Assembly: GCA_021162685.1 (NCBI GenBank)
Contig: JAGGYF010000035.1
Span: 1-37,363 of the forward strand
Direction: 5' to 3'
Length of the DNA stretch: 37,363 nt
From: Candidatus Iainarchaeum sp.
GTDB taxonomy: Archaea; B1Sed10-29; WALL01
The position numbers and the translations under genes are program-made. Under the pieces are notes generated by a model. That model saw only the letters and a program-made list of their open reading frames with translations, made no database searches and was not told the DNA's origin. Numbering within the stretch: position 1 is the stretch's first letter; every line of letters begins with the position of its first letter. Shown here piece after piece: positions 18,055-26,638 of this stretch.

Positions 18055-20765
18055 GAGGCAATCAACCTCCTCTCTATCCTACGCTTTACGTCCTTGAATA
18101 GTTGCTCAATCTGTGGTTTTCTCTGTATAGGGATTGTTCCCTCTCCCTTATGTGGTGGTCCGCCTCCACCTCCACCTAACTTTTTGCATAATTCTGCTAC
18201 TATTTGTCCACCATTTATACCTTGTTTGACAAATTCAGAACCTACAGAACAAAATACATATATTCTGTCAGATATCCCCACAAGGAATAGGAAACGTTTA
18301 TCTGATGTTAGTTGCCTGGATATCTCTCGTAGGTAGTGCATGTTTGCATTATCAAATTTTTGGATAAGCACCTCATAATCTTTAATCCTCTCAATGTTTA
18401 ATCGTTCTGTTTTTGCCTTTTGTTTCCTTAACATTTCTAGCTCTTTTTTTATTTTTTTCCATTGTTCAATTAACTCTTTTGTTTTCTGTGGAACCTCCTC
18501 CAATGGCACATTTAGGATCTTTGCTGCTTCTTCTAGTAACTCCTTCCTATGCAACAATGCCTTCTCCGCTGAGCTTCCAGCAGCAAATGTTATCCTCACA
18601 ACACCATCTTGTATCTTTTCTGTATTGAGTATAGTAATCATTCCAATCTCTTTTGTATTTTTTACGTGTGTGCCACCACATGCCTCTACATCCCAGTCAG
18701 TTATATCCAAAACGAACAGTTCCTTTCCTGGGACAGCACCGCCCTGGTAAAGCCTCATGCCATATCTCCTTTCAGCCTCTGTTCTTGGCAATATCATGCG
18801 CTTGACTGGTCGTGCCTCTTGGATGACCTTGTTGGAAAGGCGTTCAATTTTCTCAACTTCTTCTTTTGAGGGGTTTTCATAGTGTGTTATATCCAAGTGC
18901 GCTTTTGATGTACTCTTATGTGCGCCTGCTTGGTATACATGCTTTCCAAGCACGCGTCTGCATGCCCCATTAATAACGTGTGTTGCAGTATGGTGCTGCG
19001 TAAGCAATGTCCTCCTATCCCAGTCTATTTTTCCATGGACTTTACCTTTGACAGGTTGTTCAACCCGATGTAAAATAACATCGCCGAACTTTTGTACGTT
19101 ATTTACTCGTATATTGTTTAGATATCCAGTATCATGCTCTTGCCCTCCAGATTCTGGATAGAATGCAGTTTGGTCAAGAGCAACCCATGTCTTGCCATTA
19201 ATCTCTCTTTCAGCAATTACAGTAGCATCAAATTCTTTGACATCCTCATAGTATAATTTTTTTGTTGGAGGAATACCCGAAACATCTACAACAAACTTTT
19301 CTTCTTCCTTTTTCTCTTTCATATGTCTTTCTGTAACCTTAACATAGAAGTTTGGTGGAATTTCAAACTGCTTACCTTCTTCCGCAGCAATCTCTGCAAT
19401 AAGTTCTGGTGTTATGCCCTGGGATTCGTATAATTGTACAAGTTTTTCCTCTGTAATCTTTTGGTTAGATGTCAATAACGTTCTTACAGTCCTTCTTGCT
19501 CTTTGCAGTGTGCTTCTGTATTTCTTTTCTTCAACCTCTAAAATCTTATGTATAGAATCTATATTTTCTATAAGAGAAGGATACAACGGTTTTAAATATC
19601 TGGCATGCTTTTCAGCAATATCTATGAGTTGGAAATCAAAAGAATGTTGGTTTATGAGATTTAGTGCTCTTCTCAATATTACTCTAAGGTTATACCCTCC
19701 TCCAACATTTGAAGGTAGGCCACCATCAGCAATTGCAAATGCTAATGCCCTTGCATGGTCACAGATTGTATATATTGCTTCTACTGGTGCAGTTCTTTTC
19801 TGCAATTCCTCAACAGATATACCCAACTGCTTTGCGATGGTTTGTTTTGAAGATAAAAGGTCATGTTCATCAGCATTTATTGCGCCTGCGAGTTTGGAAT
19901 ATTTCAGATAAAACGTTTGGTCATAATCAACATGCTTTTTCATATCCTCAATCACAGGACCGAATACAGCATCATATGCTGTGGGAGTTCCTTGTGAAAT
20001 CCATGCAAATCTTTCAAGCCCCGCGCCCATGTCAATGACTTTTTGTTCCATCTCTGTAAACTTTTCAGGAGTCCCCAAAAACTCTGTGAATACAGCATTT
20101 CCAAGTTCAAGTCCATGGGAATAGTACTCTAATGAACTACCAAAGGCATTTGGTCCAGCCCATATGTCCTCCACATATGTTATACTCTCTTCCGGAATGC
20201 CATACACCTTGGTGAGAAGTTCGTGATCTAGTTCAATACACCTATCCTTCCAATATCCTTTATTGCCTTCATATATACTATGCTGTCCTATCATGGTAAA
20301 ACAGGAGAAGTGCCTTCCAGATATACCAATATTTGGAATGTCATTGAACCTCAAGCAAACTTGAGGGACAATAAGAGGGTTTGCAGGCATTTCAAATACT
20401 GTTTTGTTGCCTACGCTTCTCTGGAAATCAACAATAGAAGCAACAGTGAAATATAACCCAGGAAACCACCTGCATATTACTGGATACCTTGCGATGCTTG
20501 TATGGCCATGCTCAACAAAAAATTTCTCTATGGCTCGCCATGCTTTAATGTAATCAACATTTATTTTTGTAGGGGGTTTTCCCAAAAAAGAGTACTCCAC
20601 ACATGGAGGGTCTCCACAGTACTCTGTATTGCTTTTTGTCCAGAAAAACTTTCCACATTTTGGGCATTGTTTCCTTTTCCAACCATCCTCAAATAGGGAC
20701 ACCTTCCAGTACCTATCTGGATTTTTCCTAAACATCCTCATAACGTTGGATTTATCTACGCCCAT
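18051..20765 (-). CDS. alaS: Alanyl-tRNA synthetase, archaeal type
   Basis: Class II synthetase of 904 aa, charging tRNA-Ala. It has the archaeal N-terminal zinc region (CPKCGKFF ... YCGDPPC), the class II catalytic core, the editing-domain zinc site HHTATH (around residues 587-592) with CGGTH (around 695-699), a coiled-coil linker, and the Gly-rich C-Ala domain (GGGGGGPPHKGEG). The start at 20765 lies about 30 bases from the centre of a TATA box at 20791-20800, so the mRNA would be nearly leaderless, which explains the lack of a strong ribosome-binding site. It heads the run with the 49-aa ORF and LeuRS. Confidence 0.96.
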   Translation of the reverse strand: MGVDKSNVMRMFRKNPDRYWKVSLFEDGWKRKQCPKCGKFFWTKSNTEYCGDPPCVEYSFLGKPPTKINVDYIKAWRAIEKFFVEHGHTSIARYPVICRWFPGLYFTVASIVDFQRSVGNKTVFEMPANPLIVPQVCLRFNDIPNIGISGRHFSCFTMIGQHSIYEGNKGYWKDRCIELDHELLTKVYGIPEESITYVEDIWAGPNAFGSSLEYYSHGLELGNAVFTEFLGTPEKFTEMEQKVIDMGAGLERFAWISQGTPTAYDAVFGPVIEDMKKHVDYDQTFYLKYSKLAGAINADEHDLLSSKQTIAKQLGISVEELQKRTAPVEAIYTICDHARALAFAIADGGLPSNVGGGYNLRVILRRALNLINQHSFDFQLIDIAEKHARYLKPLYPSLIENIDSIHKILEVEEKKYRSTLQRARRTVRTLLTSNQKITEEKLVQLYESQGITPELIAEIAAEEGKQFEIPPNFYVKVTERHMKEKKEEEKFVVDVSGIPPTKKLYYEDVKEFDATVIAEREINGKTWVALDQTAFYPESGGQEHDTGYLNNIRVNNVQKFGDVILHRVEQPVKGKVHGKIDWDRRTLLTQHHTATHVINGACRRVLGKHVYQAGAHKSTSKAHLDITHYENPSKEEVEKIERLSNKVIQEARPVKRMILPRTEAERRYGMRLYQGGAVPGKELFVLDITDWDVEACGGTHVKNTKEIGMITILNTEKIQDGVVRITFAAGSSAEKALLHRKELLEEAAKILNVPLEEVPQKTKELIEQWKKIKKELEMLRKQKAKTERLNIERIKDYEVLIQKFDNANMHYLREISRQLTSDKRFLFLVGISDRIYVFCSVGSEFVKQGINGGQIVAELCKKLGGGGGGPPHKGEGTIPIQRKPQIEQLFKDVKRRIERRLIAS

Positions 20766-20790
20766 AGTAACCCTAATGTTTAGTCATTTA

Positions 20791-20800
20791 TTATATAAAA
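20791..20800 (-). promoter_or_regulatory. TATA box of the AlaRS-LeuRS run
   Basis: Minus-strand TTTTATATAA is centred about 30 bases before the AlaRS ATG. At the usual archaeal spacing of ~25 bases, transcription would start within about 5 bases of the ATG. The box lies just past the stop of the preceding membrane gene. Confidence 0.65.
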
Positions 20801-20801
20801 A

Positions 20802-21086
20802 CTATAATAGTCCTGTACTCATCATTCTACGCAGCGTTATTATGAAAATACCAATACTGATTATGAAGTAGAGTAGAGGGATAACCTCTTTAAACAATGG
20901 AAGTTTTTCAGATGAAAAGACTATGGCATCAATAATTGCCCAGACAGAAGATAATACATAGATCTGATAGGTAAACGCACTCACCAACTTTCTCCTATAA
21001 TGTTTTAGCCTCATAGATACTACTCCTAGGAATATGAACATTGCAATCAGGAAGAGAATAGTCCTGCCAAGGGCAAGTATATTCAT
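20802..21086 (-). CDS. Small membrane protein, three TM segments, 94 aa
   Basis: Three hydrophobic segments are visible (residues ~5-25, ~37-58, ~68-86) with short basic connections and no soluble domain. It overlaps the stop of the upstream 3-TM gene in ATGA and is the last gene of the operon 7TM sensor - KaiC-like ATPase - 3-TM - 3-TM. Size and spacing suggest it could work as one half of a split 6-7 TM unit with its neighbour, resembling the 7TM input regions of archaeal histidine kinases. I recognise no named family. Confidence 0.75.
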   Translation of the reverse strand: MNILALGRTILFLIAMFIFLGVVSMRLKHYRRKLVSAFTYQIYVLSSVWAIIDAIVFSSEKLPLFKEVIPLLYFIISIGIFIITLRRMMSTGLL

Positions 21087-21349
21087 ATGTATCCCTCCAC
21101 CTTGCTATAGTAGATTCCCATGATGATAAGCAAAAAGGCAATCATTGTTTCTGATGTTTGGACAGCGGCATCCCATTCAAAAAATGTAAAGAAGTGGAAT
21201 AGCATCATCCAGAAAACAATCAATGTGAGAAGAGAAGATAGGTACATATACCTCTTTTTTGGCACTCTTCTCACTTTGGATGTAAGATATAGCATGAGTA
21301 CAAATGTTGCAAACATTAATGAGCCATTAACCACCCATATTGTCTCCAT
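21083..21349 (-). CDS. Small membrane protein, three TM segments, 88 aa
   Basis: The chosen ATG at 21349 has GGTGGT three bases upstream, just after the stop of the KaiC-like gene; a longer frame from 21421 would overlap that gene. Three hydrophobic segments (WVVNGSLMFATFVLMLYL; YLSSLLTLIVFWMMLFHFF; TSETMIAFLLIIMGIYY) fill nearly the whole protein. It is followed by a second 3-TM protein of similar size with a 4-base overlap, suggesting a paired membrane unit. No family recognised. Confidence 0.75.
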   Translation of the reverse strand: METIWVVNGSLMFATFVLMLYLTSKVRRVPKKRYMYLSSLLTLIVFWMMLFHFFTFFEWDAAVQTSETMIAFLLIIMGIYYSKVEGYI

Positions 21350-21357
21350 ACTACCAC

Positions 21358-22059
21358 CTATGCAAAGAACTCCTCTACTTTGACCTCCAATCCTTTCTCT
21401 GTAAGAGAAAAGTTGATCCACTTGAGTGGGTGTCTTGTATCAAGCATCCTCACTACCCTAAGCCTTCTTTGCCCATCTTTTAATACCATTTCAATTGTAC
21501 CGTCGCATACGTAATCAAGTGTAGAAACAACCCTTTCATTGTGTAAACCTTCTTCTAACACAACCATTGCGATAGAATTGTTTGTTTTGATTGTTCCACT
21601 AAATACTTGGAGGAATTTGAACACGCTCTTTTCATCCCCATACATAAGGAAATCTGATATAGAGTCTATGATTACCCGTGATGGAAGTTTTGTCTTTTTT
21701 AATCCCTCTTTTACAAGTTCGTTCAACTCATTTAGCTCAAGAAGGGAGTGTAACCTTGCAACTCCTTCTTCGTTTTTCAGTTCTCTTCTGGGAGTCCTCC
21801 AGGAATAGCAATCTATGAAAAACACATTTTTCAATATCTCTTTGTTTCCACCACAATAGTCTACTAACACCTTTTTTATATGCGAAACAGGCTCTCCCGT
21901 AACGATGTAGATGGCAAATTCCCTGTTTTCTAAGCCTTTACATATGAATTGCTTACAGAATGTTGTTTTTCCAGAACCTGGTGGGCCTCTTAAAAGCAGT
22001 ACTGCTTTTGATGGAAACCCTCCTCCTAATAATTTGTCAATTCCGGGCACTCCTGACAC
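21358..22059 (-). CDS. KaiC/RadA-superfamily ATPase (KaiC-like, single domain)
   Basis: A RecA-fold ATPase of 233 aa. The N-terminus has the family's GVPGIDKLLGGGFP lead-in, followed by Walker A GPPGSGKT (residues ~25-32) and Walker B SRVIIDSISDFL. The usual EE dyad after Walker A is reduced to GE (IVTGEPVSH), so ATP hydrolysis may be weak or altered. The GTG at 22059 is the only standard start near the family's N-terminus, but the strong AAAGGAGGGA motif lies about 20 bases further upstream, so an unusual start a few codons earlier is possible. It follows a 7TM sensor and precedes two 3-TM proteins, suggesting a membrane-linked signalling role. Confidence 0.85.
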   Translation of the reverse strand: MSGVPGIDKLLGGGFPSKAVLLLRGPPGSGKTTFCKQFICKGLENREFAIYIVTGEPVSHIKKVLVDYCGGNKEILKNVFFIDCYSWRTPRRELKNEEGVARLHSLLELNELNELVKEGLKKTKLPSRVIIDSISDFLMYGDEKSVFKFLQVFSGTIKTNNSIAMVVLEEGLHNERVVSTLDYVCDGTIEMVLKDGQRRLRVVRMLDTRHPLKWINFSLTEKGLEVKVEEFFA

Positions 22060-22076
22060 ACGTCGCTTGTTTATCT

Positions 22077-22742
22077 TTATCCCTCCTTTAAACTAAATGC
22101 ATACATAAAAAACATACCCATTAATGTGGATGCAATGCCAGTTAAAGGTGTTGAGGCAATTCCTAGCAATGGGAGGAAGGCAGTTATTGTAATGATGCTA
22201 ACAAACAATGCAACACCGGAAAAGATTAGTAGTATTCTCTGCTTGTTTATCTTTTTCACAAGGGATGACTCTAGCTTATATATGAGATAGAGAGAGTAAG
22301 CATTTACTAGTATAACATATTCCAAATAAATCCATATCAATGGACCAAATTCCATCACATATCCATACGCGATGTGCTTTATGGATACAACCATTGTTTT
22401 AGTGAACAGGACAAAAACAGAGAGCAACCCAGGTATTGCGTAAAAGCTTATGGGCAGTTCCCTATCAAAAAAACGTTCAACAAAGTGTAGTAGAAACATT
22501 GCGGAGAACGCGGCAAATACATATGCGCTCCTAACCAGGAGTAATGCATAAGGAGGATGGGAAATCCTAAGAATCATCTCAGATGCATTCCATGCAACAA
22601 CGCACGCAAGTGCAAAAATAAATGGCGGATGATATCGCGTTTTCTTTATTTTGGGTATGAGATAAAGAAGAAGGCCCAGGTTCACAAAAAATCCAATCAT
22701 TGAGAAGATTGCAAGGAATCGCATGATTGATTTTAGGGACAT
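22077..22742 (-). CDS. Stand-alone 7TM sensor protein (histidine-kinase N-terminal 7TM-like)
   Basis: About seven hydrophobic helices span almost the whole 221 aa, with no kinase, HAMP or GGDEF domain attached. The pattern resembles the 7TM input region found at the N-terminus of archaeal histidine kinases. I chose the ATG at 22742: the frame opens at 22787, but that ATG lies inside the TATA palindrome (22771-22782) and the one at 22763 is too close to it. At 22742 the expected transcript start (~22751) leaves a short leader with AAGGAG. It is the first gene of the operon with the KaiC-like ATPase and diverges from the PAS-kinase operon. Confidence 0.75.
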   Translation of the reverse strand: MSLKSIMRFLAIFSMIGFFVNLGLLLYLIPKIKKTRYHPPFIFALACVVAWNASEMILRISHPPYALLLVRSAYVFAAFSAMFLLHFVERFFDRELPISFYAIPGLLSVFVLFTKTMVVSIKHIAYGYVMEFGPLIWIYLEYVILVNAYSLYLIYKLESSLVKKINKQRILLIFSGVALFVSIITITAFLPLLGIASTPLTGIASTLMGMFFMYAFSLKEG

Positions 22743-22770
22743 CTCCTTATAAACCTTTTCCATGCAAAAG

Positions 22771-22782
22771 TATATTAATATA
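22771..22782. promoter_or_regulatory. Palindromic TATA box shared by divergent signalling operons
   Basis: TATATTAATATA is a perfect 12-bp palindrome. Its centre is ~25 bases from the ATG at 22802 on the plus strand (leaderless start) and ~34 bases from the chosen ATG at 22742 on the minus strand. One symmetrical element could therefore place TBP for both operons, coupling or competing their expression. Confidence 0.6.
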
Positions 22783-22801
22783 GTCATTACTAGAAAAGAG
22801 T

Positions 22802-24505
22802 ATGAACGCTTCTCTTACTGCAATGTTTAAAGCGCATAGGAAAACGATGGGGAAACAGTTGGAAGAAACACTTGTTTTGTTGCTAAGAAAATATAAGAAG
22901 AAGATAGCAAGGGAGTGGGCAACTAGACTCAAAGAAATTGCAGAAAGTAGAGGACAAAGACTCTCGTTCCCAAAGCACAAGCAGAGATTTGAAAAGGTCG
23001 TTGAGTATATAACAGAAGAAATAGAGACAGGGGAGACAGAACAACTCAAGCGCTTTTTTCTAACCATCGCGAAGAGAAGTCCAAGTTTTGGGTTTTCAAT
23101 TGAGGAGGTACATATCGGATTTTCTGTGTTAAAGGAGGTAATGTATGAGATTATTGAGGAGAATACCTCAAAGCCAGAGCAGGTAAAATTGCGTAGATTA
23201 TTCAGACGTGTTGTTGATGGAGATACTATACTACTGGCAAAGGCATTTCTGGGTGTAAGAGAAGAAGAGTTGAGGACATCAGAAGAGAAGTATAGGTTTT
23301 TAGTTGAAAATTCAACAGATACAATATTTACTATAGGTTTAGATGCAAAATTCTCTTTTATCAATAAGCATGGAATAAGAACCAGTGGGTTTAGTGAGGA
23401 TGAACTTGTTGGCAAACCATTTACAAAGATTATACCGAAAAAGGATAGAAAAAAAGCAATGGGGATATTCAGACAGGTTATGCAGGGAAAAACCATACGG
23501 AATGTTGAATTGCCTGTTTTGCACAAAAATGGCGAAGTTGTAATTATGGAATTTAGAGCAAAACCAATCTACAAGGAAGGAAAGAGTATTGGGGGCATAG
23601 GTGTTGGGAGGGATATAACAGAACGTAAGAAGATGGAAAAACAACTAAGAGAAACAACAGAGCGATTGAAGAAGATATTGATGGATTCTACAGTATCAAT
23701 AATTATTGTAGATAAAAAAGGTCACATAGAGATATTCAACAAAGGTGCGCAGAAACTTACAGGATATTCCCAAACTGATGTTGTTGGTAAGCCAGTAGAT
23801 ATCTTGTTCTCTGGCGAAGATAAAAAGGTAATAGTAGAATTGTTAAAAACCAAAGCTAGGGCAAAGGGGATTGAGGCAGTATTCAGAAAAAAGAACGGGA
23901 AAACAGTTCCTGTTGCACTTTCTATATCCAACCTATACGGAAATCAGAAAAATCCTTCTGGGGCAATAATCATTGCCATAGATGTTTCAAAGATAGAGCG
24001 AATAAAACAAGAATTAGTTAGAGAGAGGGACTTTGCTAAAAAGATTATAGAAACTTCTCCTTCTCTCATCGTTGTTCTGGATAAACGTGGGAGGATATTG
24101 CTTCTGAATAAATGGGCTGAGAAGATATTGAAATGTGACAGAGAGAAGTATATTGGAAAAAGTTGGTTTACGCATTTCCTCAGGAAAGAGGATATTATAC
24201 CCCTGAAAAAATACTTCAAGGAACTTTTGAAAGGCAATGTCAAACACAGACACAGAAGTAGGGTAGTAACAACAGATGGAAAGACCCGTACAATTGAATG
24301 GGACAATGCAATCATATATGACGAAAAAGGCGACATAGAAATGATTATCAGCATAGGCAGAGACATCACAGAACAGTTGCGCTTAGAGGAAGAATTAAAG
24401 AAAAGGTTAAAAGAGCTTGAAACATTTAAGAAATTTGCTGTTGGCAGGGAGTTGAGAATAATTGAACTAAAAAACAGGATAAAGCAGTTAGAGGCAATAA
24501 GATGA
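22802..24505 (+). CDS. Multi-PAS sensor protein with RsbR-type N-terminus, 567 aa
   Basis: Residues ~15-150 form a helical region resembling the N-terminal sensor of RsbR/RsbRD proteins (KKKIAREWATRLKEIA ... GFSIEEVHIGFSVLKEVMYEII). Three PAS domains follow, at ~160-275, ~288-400 and ~410-525, the first and last ending in the typical GRDITE motif. No kinase, HAMP or output domain is attached and no membrane segment is seen. A C-terminal coiled coil ends at the stop, which overlaps the ATG of the histidine kinase (ATGA). It therefore looks like the detached sensory half of a split PAS-kinase. What it senses cannot be read from the sequence. Confidence 0.9.
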   Translation: MNASLTAMFKAHRKTMGKQLEETLVLLLRKYKKKIAREWATRLKEIAESRGQRLSFPKHKQRFEKVVEYITEEIETGETEQLKRFFLTIAKRSPSFGFSIEEVHIGFSVLKEVMYEIIEENTSKPEQVKLRRLFRRVVDGDTILLAKAFLGVREEELRTSEEKYRFLVENSTDTIFTIGLDAKFSFINKHGIRTSGFSEDELVGKPFTKIIPKKDRKKAMGIFRQVMQGKTIRNVELPVLHKNGEVVIMEFRAKPIYKEGKSIGGIGVGRDITERKKMEKQLRETTERLKKILMDSTVSIIIVDKKGHIEIFNKGAQKLTGYSQTDVVGKPVDILFSGEDKKVIVELLKTKARAKGIEAVFRKKNGKTVPVALSISNLYGNQKNPSGAIIIAIDVSKIERIKQELVRERDFAKKIIETSPSLIVVLDKRGRILLLNKWAEKILKCDREKYIGKSWFTHFLRKEDIIPLKKYFKELLKGNVKHRHRSRVVTTDGKTRTIEWDNAIIYDEKGDIEMIISIGRDITEQLRLEEELKKRLKELETFKKFAVGRELRIIELKNRIKQLEAIR

Positions 24506-25422
24506 TGGACAAGATTGTTGTGATATCTGAACCAATAAGTGTCATCTTCCTATTCATCATCATGCTCGCTGCTTTGGCAATAGTTATCATAGAGCAATGG
24601 AAACAGAGTACTGACAGGAAGATAAAGGAGAGGACAATACAATTGCGTGGATTACTTAAAGAAAGGGAGAAAGAGAAAAAGGAATTAGAAAACATGCATG
24701 CTGCATTATTGAATATGATGGAAGACTTGAATGAATCATATGAGGAATTAAGGAGAACAGACGTTTTGAAATCAAGGTTTATAAGGGATATGTCACATGA
24801 ATTGAAGACCCCAGTTGCAGTAATCTCTGGTAATATCCAACTTCTTAGGGATAAGAGGATATACACAAATAGAAAACGCTTGGAAGAAGTATTGGATATG
24901 CTTGATAGAAACATAAAACGGCTTGAAGGAACAATTGATGAGCTTTTGAACATATCTCGTTTAGAATCACTTGATTTTGTTTTTAAGAAGGTGAACATAT
25001 CAAAGATAATAAAAGAAAAGGTAAAAGAGTATGAACCAATAGCCAAGGCGAAAAATCTAAAGTTAGTTTATAAGGTTGAACCACTACCAAAAATTATGGC
25101 CGATGCTGAAAGAATAGGGTATGCGATAGGTAACATTATAAGTAATGCTATAAAATTTACAGATAAAGGATATGTCAAAATAGAGGCGAGGAAAAAGGGG
25201 AACGAAATAATCTTTAAGGTGAAAGATACAGGGAGGGGGATACCAAAGAAAGATACTGATAAGGTTTTCCGCAAGTTCTATAAGGTTTATCCAGAGATCC
25301 CTGGGACAGGCATTGGGCTTTCAGTGACAAAGGAGATTGTAGAGGCGCATGGAGGGCGCATATGGTTCAAAAGCAAGGAAGGAAAGGGAAGCACTTTTAT
25401 ATTTGCTATACCCATAAAGTAA
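24502..25422 (+). CDS. Membrane-anchored histidine kinase, 306 aa
   Basis: One N-terminal membrane segment (residues ~8-31) is followed by a coiled coil, the dimerisation/phosphoacceptor domain with His99 in DMSHELKTP, and the ATPase domain: N box NIISNAIKF (N215), G1 DTGRGIP (242-248), F box FRKFYK, G2 GTGIGL (268-273). All motifs for autophosphorylation are intact. It has no sensory domain of its own. The upstream gene supplies PAS domains and overlaps it by 4 nt, so the pair probably acts as a split sensor kinase. The response regulator follows 10 nt downstream. Confidence 0.95.
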   Translation: MMDKIVVISEPISVIFLFIIMLAALAIVIIEQWKQSTDRKIKERTIQLRGLLKEREKEKKELENMHAALLNMMEDLNESYEELRRTDVLKSRFIRDMSHELKTPVAVISGNIQLLRDKRIYTNRKRLEEVLDMLDRNIKRLEGTIDELLNISRLESLDFVFKKVNISKIIKEKVKEYEPIAKAKNLKLVYKVEPLPKIMADAERIGYAIGNIISNAIKFTDKGYVKIEARKKGNEIIFKVKDTGRGIPKKDTDKVFRKFYKVYPEIPGTGIGLSVTKEIVEAHGGRIWFKSKEGKGSTFIFAIPIK

Positions 25423-25432
25423 TGGTGGTGAT

Positions 25433-25807
25433 ATGGGCAACATATTGATAGTGGAAGATGAGCCTGATATGGCAAGAACTATTCAAATTATGTTGGAGAG
25501 TGAAGGTTATTCAACAGAAATAGCAGAGAATGTAGACAAAGCAATGAACATACTCAAAACAAAAGGTGCGGACCTTGTTCTGTTAGATATTATTCTGCCA
25601 CAAGTGCATGGAGATGTTTTACTCAAAAAGATGCAGAAGTCAGAGAAACTAAAGAAAGTACCAGTGATTGTTGTTACAGTTGTTGACCCTGTAACAGGCA
25701 TTAAAGAGGATATGAAAGAGATAAAAAAAGATGTAGGTTTCATATCCAAACCATTCAAAAAAGAACATCTTTTGAGGGAAGTAAAACAAAGATTAAAGGA
25801 CAACTAA
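25433..25807 (+). CDS. Single-domain response regulator (CheY-like receiver), 124 aa
   Basis: A receiver domain without an output domain. The acidic pair is E8/D9, the phosphoacceptor D52 (LLDIILP), with T82 and K106 (SKPF) completing the active site. The ATG at 25433 follows GGTGGTGAT. It is the probable partner of the upstream kinase. Lacking a DNA-binding domain, it must act by protein contact, as single-domain receivers commonly do in Archaea. Confidence 0.95.
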   Translation: MGNILIVEDEPDMARTIQIMLESEGYSTEIAENVDKAMNILKTKGADLVLLDIILPQVHGDVLLKKMQKSEKLKKVPVIVVTVVDPVTGIKEDMKEIKKDVGFISKPFKKEHLLREVKQRLKDN

Positions 25808-25837
25808 GAGCAGAGGTAGTGTAATATATAGACTAAC

Positions 25838-26629
25838 TTACTTAGGAAATACCTTCATCAAGAATTCACAGTATGTGTCACCCAAGCCCCAGCATTTTGT
25901 TTCTTTTACAGCCACATTTTCAAGTTCTAGAAATTGGCAAAACGCGCCCCTAATCAATCCTCTTGTTATGTGACAAACTGGTTTATTCACTAAAGGTATG
26001 CCTGAGGCAACTGCACATTCATCAACTCTAAACGTGTACATCTTCATATTGCTCTCTTTTTCATCCTTCTTTGTTTTGTAGGTAACGATCCCTATCTTCT
26101 GTTCTTTGAAATATTTCACAATTGCATCTGCTAACTCATCTGTGTTCTTTGGTTTATATATTCTGACAAGTCTTCTTCCGATATTCTCACCTGCTTGGAC
26201 ACTATTACGTTCTGCTTGAAACTCTGGCATTATGTCATGGGCAGAATATATAAGTTCTTTTAGCAAATCAGCTGCAACCTCATTTTTTAGTTTCACTCGC
26301 GTTCCTTCAGGCGTTTCATATGTGAAGTCCATCTGATGCCCGTTTTTGAATACTTCCTCAACATCAAACTTGTACCCCTGTTTTTTTATTTCCTCTAAGA
26401 GTTCAACAATCTTGACACCACTCACAATTAGCACTTCTTTCAATTCATTTATTGTTTTTCCAGGGACAAACGCCCTTATCTCTCCGTTTAGGAAAACCTG
26501 TATCCTTAAGTTCCCTATGCTTTTCTCAAATAATTCAAGACCATCTACTTTCTTTAGCCCGCTGATTTTTGAGAGCTTCTTTGGGTCTAAATGCATCCCG
26601 ATGTGATATACATACGCCTGTGCTTGCAT
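25838..26629 (-). CDS. V4R (4-vinyl reductase) domain sensor protein, 263 aa
   Basis: The C-terminal third carries the V4R signature: DECAVASGIP, then CHITRGLIRGAFCQFLE, then CWGLGDTYCEFLM, with Cys residues typical of this small-molecule or metal-binding domain. The N-terminal half has no family I can name. The start at 26629 follows GTGGTT and lies 9 nt after the stop of the KaiC-like gene, so the two are cotranscribed. V4R domains occur in sensory proteins beside KaiC-like ATPases and kinases; a ligand-sensing role is likely, the ligand unknown. It converges on the response regulator gene. Confidence 0.88.
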   Translation of the reverse strand: MQAQAYVYHIGMHLDPKKLSKISGLKKVDGLELFEKSIGNLRIQVFLNGEIRAFVPGKTINELKEVLIVSGVKIVELLEEIKKQGYKFDVEEVFKNGHQMDFTYETPEGTRVKLKNEVAADLLKELIYSAHDIMPEFQAERNSVQAGENIGRRLVRIYKPKNTDELADAIVKYFKEQKIGIVTYKTKKDEKESNMKMYTFRVDECAVASGIPLVNKPVCHITRGLIRGAFCQFLELENVAVKETKCWGLGDTYCEFLMKVFPK

Positions 26630-26638
26630 ATAACCACT

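Noticed and set aside
22743-22787. Longer 7TM protein starting at 22787 or 22763
   Set aside because: The first start lies inside the TATA palindrome and the second is only ~14 bases from its centre, too close for a transcript start upstream of it.
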